From positions 1-11,718 of the forward strand of contig CABQMV010000061.1 of assembly GCA_902465325.1 (NCBI GenBank): a stretch of DNA of 11,718 nucleotides, in the 5' to 3' direction. The DNA is from an uncultured Oscillospiraceae bacterium (GTDB lineage Bacteria; Bacillota; Clostridia; UBA1212; SIG427). Under the pieces are notes generated by a model. The model saw nothing but the letters and a program-made list of their open reading frames with translations, ran no database searches and was not told where the DNA came from. Shown here in pieces: positions 6,868 to 11,718 of the stretch (its first letter is position 1; each line of letters begins with the position of its first letter). The position numbers and the translations under genes are program-made.

Positions 6868-6988
6868 AATCCAAAATCCGAAAGCCTTCCTTACGAAACC
6901 CTTGCTAAACCCCGGATATGCAGGACTTGTGCATAGATGAAATTTATATCAAAGCGCATTACTCCAGTGCCAGTGCAAAAAAGGAGCT

Positions 6989-7267
6989 TCAGGATATCTC
7001 TTTGATAGTCTTACCGCTTTTATACAGTTCGTTAATTCTCATGCTAATATCAGTCTGATACACGCCGGAGGATATGAGTAATTTTCGCACTTTGATCGGA
7101 GTCATGGAAAATTCTTCTGCAAGCAGGTTGAGATACATCCGTCCGTTCTCGTCTGCTGTGTTCTCCGGGGGATTCAGATATGTGTCTGTTACGGCTTCTA
7201 TGAGCTGTGATATGAGATCATCCGTATTGGTTTCTTTATTCTTCTTTGGTCTCGCCAATCGTCTCAC
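6989..7267 (-). pseudogene. Truncated HTH-type regulator of mobile-element type (C-terminus lost)
   Basis: 92 residues from a GTG at 7267 (CGGAAACGGAA just upstream is a modest ribosome site). The N-terminus is basic (RRLARPKKNK), then TDDLISQLIEAV, then YLNLLAEEFSMTPIKVRKLLISSGVY at about 45-70, a helix-turn-helix-like segment, and LYKSGKTIKEIS at 81-92, which stops at once. From memory, relatives common in Lachnospiraceae are much longer and continue after GKSIKEI into a second helix-turn-helix (GLSRASVHSYLPY). The reading frame therefore seems cut exactly where that second helix should begin, at the border of the rearranged region. A short intact protein cannot be excluded. It lies 62 nt after an extended -10 promoter that overlaps the end of the NahK-like gene region. 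Role of the family: likely DNA binding, not established. Confidence 0.6.
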
Positions 7268-7305
7268 TTCCGTTTCCGTTTCAATTCAATTCGATGTGCC
7301 GAATG

Positions 7306-7329
7306 AAAGGCAGAGGTCGCTCTGCCTTT
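7306..7329 (-). terminator. 10-bp perfect hairpin between the NahK-like gene and the regulator
   Basis: AAAGGCAGAG (7306-7315) pairs with CTCTGCCTTT (7320-7329) around a 4-nt loop. It sits 34 bp after the NahK-like stop codon and looks like its terminator, though the T run is mostly within the stem. Because a TGGTATAAT box ends only 3 nt before it on the same strand, it could instead form the 5' end of the regulator's transcript. Confidence 0.55.
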
Positions 7330-7331
7330 GT

Positions 7332-7340
7332 ATTATACCA
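7332..7340 (-). promoter_or_regulatory. Extended -10 promoter (TGGTATAAT) before the truncated regulator
   Basis: A perfect TGnTATAAT lies on the minus strand 22 bp after the NahK-like stop codon. The same sequence context recurs at 8915-8907. No canonical -35 at 16-18 nt; TAGACA occurs 22 nt upstream in both copies. Confidence 0.45.
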
Positions 7341-7373
7341 TGTATTTGTGAAATTGGTATGTCTATTTCATTT
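7333..7373 (-). repeat. Copy 1 of a 41-bp near-repeat at the NahK-like 3' end
   Basis: An ungapped alignment to 8908-8948 matches at 31 of 41 positions, by my own count. It covers the last codons and stop of the NahK-like gene and reaches into the downstream -10 box. Confidence 0.5.
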
Positions 7374-8454
7374 TTTCGATAATATCATGTACGATCCATT
7401 CAAGTTCGTCCCATTTGCGTTCAATATCTTCTGCAAGTTTCAACTGACAACGGGTACGAACAAGATTATGTTTGGGATATGCACATCTGAAATACTGATC
7501 TCCGGTTATATAGTCATCAAGGAACCTGGAAGCAAGCTCTATTGTAATTGAGAAAGTAGCTTTTACAAGGTTACTGATCTCAATCGGTTCAAGAGAGTCA
7601 ATCGTCTCACCGATAAATCCTTTCGCAAATGCACGGAATTTTGCGGTATCAAAGAATACCTTTGAAGTGTCTGGTTCGTCCGCCACCGCAGTATTGGCAA
7701 TGAAGCGAACCGCATCGGCAAAGTCATACATCGACATACCCGGCATGATTGTATCGAGGTCGATTACAACAATCGGTTCCTTTGTTTTTCTGTCAAAGAG
7801 GACGTTGTTGCACTTGGTATCGTTGTGCGTAACTCGTTTGGGAATCTCACCGTTTACGAATTGTACGCTGAGATCTCCAGCTTTCTCACGGACAGAAGCG
7901 ATATAATCGATCTCTTTCTTTACTTCTGCTGCTCGTCCGCAGGGATCATCCGCTATATGAGAAAACAACGTATCAAGTCTCTTTTTTGTGTTATGGAAAT
8001 CGGGAATCGTTTCATAAAGAACCGAACCATCAAAATCCGAAAGCTGTGTTTGGAAATCTCCGAATGCTTTTCCTGTCGCTTCAATAATACCAAGATCATC
8101 GGAAGCATTGAATGTTACAGAATCAACGTAATTCACTACTCGCCAAAAAGCATCTTTCTCGTATAGATAATAGTTCAAGCCTTCGTCTGTGTGATGAAAA
8201 TGAAGCGTTATCTGGTCGGGATATTTGCTGCGGATAAACGTTGTTACACGGTCAATGTTTTCCATGATCTCAACGGGATTTTTGAAAACATTCGTGTTTA
8301 CTCGTTGAAACAAATAGGATTTCAATGAGTTATCGTTTTGCGTATATGTAACTTTGTAGGTGGAATTGATATTTCCCATAGTAATGGCATCATAGGAATA
8401 TATCTCACCCGGAAGTCTGAATTCCTGTCCTATTTCTTTTAATGTGTTGAACAT
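7363..8454 (-). CDS. nahK: N-acetylhexosamine 1-kinase-like phosphotransferase (NahK type, APH fold)
   Basis: 363 residues from the ATG at 8454; this start was preferred to 8490 because AGAAAGGA lies 8 nt upstream and the length matches NahK (about 360). Seen: the nucleotide loop GNINSTYKV at 28-36, FQRVNTNVF at 49-57, FGDFQTQLSDFD at 131-142, ETIPDFHNT at 148-156, the Brenner-type catalytic motif THNDTKCNNVLF at 209-220 (Asp212, Asn217), the metal-binding IDLDTIMPG at 231-239, FIGETI at 280-285 and YPKHNLVRTR at 326-335. These follow Bifidobacterium NahK closely, which makes GlcNAc/GalNAc-1-phosphate from free sugar and ATP. In this exopolysaccharide setting it could feed sugar-1-phosphate into nucleotide-sugar synthesis, or phosphorylate another glycan component; no pyrophosphorylase or lacto-N-biose phosphorylase partner is in view. 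A small hairpin (TGCTC...GAGCA, 8470-8486) lies just before the ribosome site. Substrate is inferred. Confidence 0.85.
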   Translation of the reverse strand: MFNTLKEIGQEFRLPGEIYSYDAITMGNINSTYKVTYTQNDNSLKSYLFQRVNTNVFKNPVEIMENIDRVTTFIRSKYPDQITLHFHHTDEGLNYYLYEKDAFWRVVNYVDSVTFNASDDLGIIEATGKAFGDFQTQLSDFDGSVLYETIPDFHNTKKRLDTLFSHIADDPCGRAAEVKKEIDYIASVREKAGDLSVQFVNGEIPKRVTHNDTKCNNVLFDRKTKEPIVVIDLDTIMPGMSMYDFADAVRFIANTAVADEPDTSKVFFDTAKFRAFAKGFIGETIDSLEPIEISNLVKATFSITIELASRFLDDYITGDQYFRCAYPKHNLVRTRCQLKLAEDIERKWDELEWIVHDIIEKMK

Positions 8455-8492
8455 TAAAAACATCCTTTCTGCTCTATTATCGAGCAACATGC

Positions 8493-8840
8493 TTACAGAC
8501 CGATGTTCTCTAAAAATATTTTTGCGGCACTGGCTTTGTCTGCTGATATTGTTTGATTGATTTTCATTTCATGGATTCCACGATTTAACCCTCCGCAAAA
8601 AATCAATCTAAACCATCGAACAATTTGCATAAACGGAAATAACCATTTTTTTGTTTTTAATATCGGATAAAAGTTTATTAACGAGTTATATGGTAAAAAT
8701 ATTCTTGACATGGCGTACTTCACCTTGCTTCCTTCACGGATATGGCTTATCAATAGGCGGCATGATAGATTGAAATATGTCAGTCGCTGACGATGCCCAA
8801 TGAGTAATTATGTTTTGAGTTGGATAGTTTGCCATAATGC
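8493..8840 (-). pseudogene. C-terminal remnant of a second PF14907-type nucleotidyltransferase
   Basis: The frame ending at 8493 encodes MSRIFLPYNSLINFYPIL, then WLFPFMQIVRWFRLIF, then SADKASAAKIFLENIGL. This parallels the last ~75 residues of the intact nucleotidyltransferase gene next door (MSRESLAILYPKLERYP, then LYPFYQVKRWFRIF, then TKEEISSTVELLTHLGL). The frame is open only back to a TAA near 8819, with just a TTG at 8753 as possible start and no ribosome site. The catalytic N-terminal and middle parts are missing. It is therefore the tail of a tandem paralogue, degraded by deletion and lying between the intact paralogue and the NahK-like gene. A short functional peptide is unlikely. The upstream limit given is approximate. 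Confidence 0.75.
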
Positions 8841-8906
8841 GTTTACCTGCCGTTCTGATGACATTTTACAAAATCGACAATCAAGGGAATAATATCGGTT
8901 TATTTC

Positions 8907-8915
8907 ATTATATCA
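8907..8915 (-). promoter_or_regulatory. Extended -10 promoter (TGATATAAT) upstream of the remnant and NahK-like gene
   Basis: A perfect TGnTATAAT on the minus strand 31 bp after the nucleotidyltransferase stop. It would have driven the now degraded paralogue and today probably drives the NahK-like gene through about 450 nt of non-coding leader. No canonical -35; TAGACA lies 22 nt upstream, as in the copy at 7340. Confidence 0.45.
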
Positions 8916-8948
8916 CAGATTTGTTAATTGTGTGTGTCTATTTCATTA
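8908..8948 (-). repeat. Copy 2 of the 41-bp near-repeat, at the nucleotidyltransferase 3' end
   Basis: Partner of 7333-7373 (31/41 identical without gaps). It starts in the stop codon of the intact nucleotidyltransferase gene and ends in a -10 box, the same arrangement as copy 1. Confidence 0.5.
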
Positions 8949-10121
8949 TTTTGCATTTTCGTTTAACCCCAGATGAGTTAGCAATTCCACTGTGGATGAT
9001 ATTTCTTCTTTTGTGACAGAGTTCCGTATGCCAGTAAGATGCTTGATTTTGTTTCTCTTGCTTCTATTAAAAATTCGGAACCACCTTTTTACCTGATAAA
9101 AAGGATATAGCATCGGATAACGCTCTAATTTGGGATATAATATCGCCAAACTCTCACGAGACATAAACATCAGCTTGGAAAATGATTCGGCTTTACTCTC
9201 TCCAGTAGCGGCAGATATTACTGCAGCATTGTTTATGGTTCCATAAACACCGCCTTTAAGGATATATTCCTCTATCCCTAAAGTTACATTACTATGAGAT
9301 TTATTTTCAAACCACACATTCACTACCTCGCAAATCGAATAATAAAATTCAAGCAGTTGCGCTTCGGATAACAAATTTTCCAATATCGTTGAATCAAAAC
9401 CAATTTTTCTTTTCATTATCCAAAGATCAATGAAAGGTCTTATCCCACAGCCGCCTTTAATAAAATGCTTAGCCATATGTGCAACGTGGTAGAACATAAG
9501 CATCTCATTTGTCAATTCTTTGCGGAAAGAATGTTCCGAGTCATTTATAGTGTAATCCCAAGCGTTTTCCAAAATATAATTTGCTTTTTCTAAACAATCT
9601 TCTTGTATGAGGGAAAAATGCAATTCCAAATGTACTCCTATAGGAGAAAACAAGGAATAATCATGGATAGATGTGCTTTTTTGAAGTTTATAACCTAAGT
9701 CACATAAACATTTAATTGCTTTTTCAGCATCATTATCCTTTATTAGTATATCAATGTCACAACTTGAGCGCATCCATGTTTCGGGATAATAATGACATAT
9801 AACTGAGCCTTTAAGCGGTACATAAACGATTCCAATATCATCAAAAGCGCGGCTTACCTCTGATAATACATATTTCTTTTGTTCGCTTCGGTAAAATGCC
9901 ATCATTACTTTTTTACGATATTTATCGGAAAAGTCATCCTTCCCTAACAAGCCAGCTTTAGAATATGCAGAAGCCACAATATGAGCTATATCATGTTTCT
10001 CAGCAAGGTTGAGTACAGCCAAATATGTTTCATTGTCTATTGATTTTAACGCACAACCAGTATCTTCGCTACCGCTCAATTCTTGATGTAGGATTGAAAA
10101 CAATGTTTTTTCAACGCTCAT
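8946..10121 (-). CDS. PF14907-type nucleotidyltransferase family protein
   Basis: 391 residues; ATG at 10121 with an excellent AGGAGG 7-8 nt upstream. Features of the uncharacterised nucleotidyltransferase family (NTP_transf_5, Pol-beta-like fold): an N-terminal helical region, PLKGSVICHYYP at 102-113, the DxD pair in RSSCDIDILI at 118-127 (Asp122, Asp124) that should bind metal, HLELHFSL at 164-171, and the histidine-rich helix YHVAHMAKHFIKGGCGIR at 211-228 followed by PFIDLW. The C-terminus has the WFRIFNRSKR basic segment. Such genes are frequent in polysaccharide and secondary-metabolite clusters, but their reaction is not known to me; they are not sugar-1-phosphate nucleotidyltransferases of the RmlA type. 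It lies 31 bp after the glycosyltransferase gene, so the two are probably co-transcribed. A truncated paralogue follows it, implying an ancestral tandem duplication. Confidence 0.85.
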   Translation of the reverse strand: MSVEKTLFSILHQELSGSEDTGCALKSIDNETYLAVLNLAEKHDIAHIVASAYSKAGLLGKDDFSDKYRKKVMMAFYRSEQKKYVLSEVSRAFDDIGIVYVPLKGSVICHYYPETWMRSSCDIDILIKDNDAEKAIKCLCDLGYKLQKSTSIHDYSLFSPIGVHLELHFSLIQEDCLEKANYILENAWDYTINDSEHSFRKELTNEMLMFYHVAHMAKHFIKGGCGIRPFIDLWIMKRKIGFDSTILENLLSEAQLLEFYYSICEVVNVWFENKSHSNVTLGIEEYILKGGVYGTINNAAVISAATGESKAESFSKLMFMSRESLAILYPKLERYPMLYPFYQVKRWFRIFNRSKRNKIKHLTGIRNSVTKEEISSTVELLTHLGLNENAK

Positions 10122-10152
10122 GTCATCGCCTCCTTCTGAAAATCATTTTCAT

Positions 10153-11148
10153 TCACAGCTTGTGAAACAAATATATCGGCAGTATTAAGTGATGTCTTAA
10201 TAAAAACATTTCTAATCTATGCTTTAATCCTTTGTACTTGCACACCGCTAATACTTCCTTATAATCGGGTGTCATTAACTGTCTCTTAATTATTTTTTTA
10301 ATATCACGATATTTTTCGTTTCTATTAAACTGAGAAAACACAACCGTATATATATCTCGTACTGTACGCCTAATGATTTGTTCCTCAAAGTCCAGATGCT
10401 TCCAATCAATACGTTCTCGTAAATGTTCATATATATAACGAGGTCCATTCCAGTCATATACCGACTTGTTTTTCGTCATAGATTCATTATTCACTCTGTA
10501 ATAGTACAGGCACTTATCAAGAATATATAGACTGGTTGCTTTTGTTAAAATCGGCTTAACCACCGCACCATCTTCACCAATTTTTATGGCATCAATAACT
10601 GAAAGTTGTTCTGGTAGGTACACGTCCTTTTTGAACGCCTTTGCCCATAACTGCGGAGGAAATATTACTCCATGATCGTTCTCAATCGCAATCGGATATA
10701 TGTGCTGCTTCATTTTACTGTGATCGTAATAGCCGCTTTCGATCTCAAATGTGTGCATAGTCTCTGTGATCTCATTTGTCTGAATGTAGCCACAACATAC
10801 AACATCGGGCTTGTATTGCGAAATAACACTATTATAATGCTCGATATATTCAGTAGAAACCCAGTCATCGCCATCAACGCAAAAAACATATTCACCTGAT
10901 GCAATTTCAGCGCCTGCTTTTCTCGCACTAACCAAACCGCCATTCTTTTTGTGAATAACCTTTACTCTCTTATCCAGAGAAGCATAATAGTCGCAAATCT
11001 CCGGTGAATTGTCTTTAGCACCATCATCAACTAATATTATTTCTATATTCCTATATGTCTGATTTATAAGACTATCTACACATTTGTTTAGATATTTGCC
11101 TACTCCATATATTGGAACAACTATTGAGTATAAAATTTGCTCTCCCAT
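10153..11148 (-). CDS. GT2-family glycosyltransferase (exopolysaccharide type)
   Basis: 331 residues. The GT-A domain is complete: SIVVPIYGVGKYLNKCVDSL at 8-27, EIILVDDGAKDNS at 36-48 (Asp41-Asp42 for the nucleotide), NGGLVSARKAGAEIASGEY at 69-87, and the metal-binding FCVDGDDW at 89-96. A later IGEDGAVV and the YYYRVNNESMT segment match EpsJ/WcaA-like transferases that lengthen lipid-linked repeat units at the inner face of the membrane. The start at 11148 was chosen over the ATG nine bases earlier because AAGGAG would touch that codon but is 9 nt from this one. It begins 4 bp after the F420-hydrogenase-like frame. Donor and acceptor sugars cannot be predicted. No transmembrane segment is obvious; a hydrophobic, His-rich C-terminal stretch (LRHHLILPIYLFHKL) may contact the membrane. 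Confidence 0.92.
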   Translation of the reverse strand: MGEQILYSIVVPIYGVGKYLNKCVDSLINQTYRNIEIILVDDGAKDNSPEICDYYASLDKRVKVIHKKNGGLVSARKAGAEIASGEYVFCVDGDDWVSTEYIEHYNSVISQYKPDVVCCGYIQTNEITETMHTFEIESGYYDHSKMKQHIYPIAIENDHGVIFPPQLWAKAFKKDVYLPEQLSVIDAIKIGEDGAVVKPILTKATSLYILDKCLYYYRVNNESMTKNKSVYDWNGPRYIYEHLRERIDWKHLDFEEQIIRRTVRDIYTVVFSQFNRNEKYRDIKKIIKRQLMTPDYKEVLAVCKYKGLKHRLEMFLLRHHLILPIYLFHKL

Positions 11149-11152
11149 CCGC

Positions 11153-11718
11153 TCATCTCCTTAATGCTTTTTTTATGAAGGAAGGGATTTTGCTTTTGAG
11201 GTTCGCAAGTTTCCAATTCCTTGTCTTTACATATTCTTTTTCCCATTCTTCAAAATCAGAAAAACAGCGTCTATAATAATCATTTCTTTCCGGGGGTCTG
11301 GATGTTGGCGCAACCAAATTATGATTGTCCTCAATCGCATTTTCTTTAGTAATTTGTTTCAACGTAACCTTGTCAGATATATGCTGAATTATTTCGTTTC
11401 CACGCTGTGAGTTTATTATGACAAGAGAAATTCCGTCATGAAGATCAACACCATCAATATATTTTTCTGCTCCCCAAAAATCACCTATTGTAATATCACC
11501 TACACGGTCTAAATTAGCGTACCTACATTGATAACACGATTCTCGATAATTAACGCCTTTCAAGAAATCCGTATAATAACGATCCAAAAGAGATGGTCCT
11601 TGCTTACATCTATTCTTACCGCCGTAGTAGTAGTAGTAGTAGAGTGCCCACCCTGCTTTTTCTTTACCTCTGAAACGATATTTATTGATTTTCGCATGAA
11701 CCTACCTATTTTACCTGC
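11153..11718 (-). pseudogene. C-terminal part of an F420-hydrogenase/dehydrogenase beta-like protein, frameshifted at the window edge
   Basis: From 11701 to 11153 an open frame of 182 codons reads INKYRFRGKEKAGWALYYYY, then ESCYQCRYANLDRVGDITIG, then DFWGAEKY: the FrhB/FdhB C-terminal domain found in proteins of clostridial exopolysaccharide loci, which often sit beside pyruvyl transferases. The two cysteines of SCYQC and the ITIGDFWG motif are intact. Going upstream the frame meets TAG (11704-11702) and TAA (11713-11711), and there is no ATG; the only start-like codon is a TTG at 11587, inside the conserved domain. In another frame, GKIGRFMRK leads into the window edge; one extra A in the A run at 11689-11692 (minus strand) would join the two. 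So the gene is either frameshifted or truncated, or the sequence has an error here. Six tandem TAC codons (11624-11641) give a hexa-tyrosine run. The N-terminal iron-sulphur part would lie outside the window. Confidence 0.65.

Larger units (their letters stand above)
6568..6988. other. Gene-free scar with strong hairpins and possible IS ends
   Basis: About 420 bp between the 2-epimerase remnant and the truncated regulator hold no credible gene. They contain a 19-bp perfect hairpin (6619-6664), a second hairpin (6692-6723), a GGCTCT-type IR-like end (6772-6751, minus) and a third hairpin (6835-6867). A short plus-strand frame at 6918-6998 reads DEIYIKAHYSSASAKKELQ; it looks protein-like but I cannot place it. 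Both flanking ORFs are truncated at this region's borders, so it is best read as a recombination or IS-excision scar. Confidence 0.55.

Noticed and set aside
6568..6988. CRISPR array or tandem repeat in the gene-free stretch
   Set aside because: The repeats are inverted hairpins of different sequence, without regularly spaced direct repeats.
8493..8753. Separate small 86-residue gene with a TTG start
   Set aside because: Its sequence is the tail of a nucleotidyltransferase paralogue, there is no ribosome site, and the homologous frame extends upstream of the TTG.
10672..10943. Short open frames on both strands within the glycosyltransferase gene
   Set aside because: They overlap the GT-A catalytic region in other frames and have no ribosome sites.
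1..11718. tRNA or rRNA genes, phage or toxin-antitoxin modules
   Set aside because: No cloverleaf-like pattern with GGTTCRA, no rRNA signature and no phage or toxin family was recognised on reading either strand.

Overview
The window looks like a low-to-mid GC Firmicute, most likely an anaerobic gut-type clostridium of the Lachnospiraceae sort. The indications are strong AGGAGG-type ribosome binding sites, TGnTATAAT promoters, clostridial-style envelope genes and a truncated regulator of a kind I associate with Lachnospiraceae mobile elements. The organism call is inference; no rRNA, tRNA or species marker is present. Almost everything lies on the minus strand and concerns surface polysaccharide or nucleotide-sugar metabolism.

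Left block (about 1-4070, minus). This is one tight operon reading leftwards: NUDIX hydrolase, ArsC/Spx-family protein, CNNM/CorC-type membrane protein, TviB/WbpO-type UDP-sugar 6-dehydrogenase, and a TviC/WbpP-type UDP-GlcNAc 4-epimerase cut by the window edge. Junctions are +1 bp, +4 bp, a 14-bp overlap and a 56-bp gap. The last two enzymes are the classic pair converting UDP-GlcNAc to UDP-GalNAcA. A promoter with tandem extended -10 boxes sits upstream of the NUDIX gene.

Middle (about 4070-5270). One plus-strand gene encodes a leaderless protein with two DUF11-like beta-sandwich repeats. It is followed by a perfect TATAAT box whose predicted transcript would start at the base of a long-loop inverted repeat ending in a T run: a possible small RNA, or simply a terminator between convergent genes.

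Right block (about 5270-11718, minus). This is an eroded exopolysaccharide locus. Read in the direction of transcription it holds: the C-terminal half of an F420-hydrogenase-beta-like protein (frameshifted at the window edge), a GT2 glycosyltransferase, a PF14907-type nucleotidyltransferase, a C-terminal fragment of a second such nucleotidyltransferase, an N-acetylhexosamine kinase (NahK)-like phosphotransferase, a C-terminally truncated HTH-type regulator, a roughly 420-bp gene-free scar with strong hairpins and possible IS ends, the last ~60 codons of a WecB/CapG UDP-GlcNAc 2-epimerase, and an intact CapE-type UDP-GlcNAc 4,6-dehydratase. The CapE gene with a CapG remnant points to an L-FucNAc pathway broken by rearrangement; no CapF is in the window.

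I do not see a convincing new defence or mobile system. The items most worth checking are the candidate small RNA at 5108-5183, the duplicated promoter/3'-end element at 7333-7373 and 8908-8948, the scar at 6550-7000, and the leaderless DUF11 protein.
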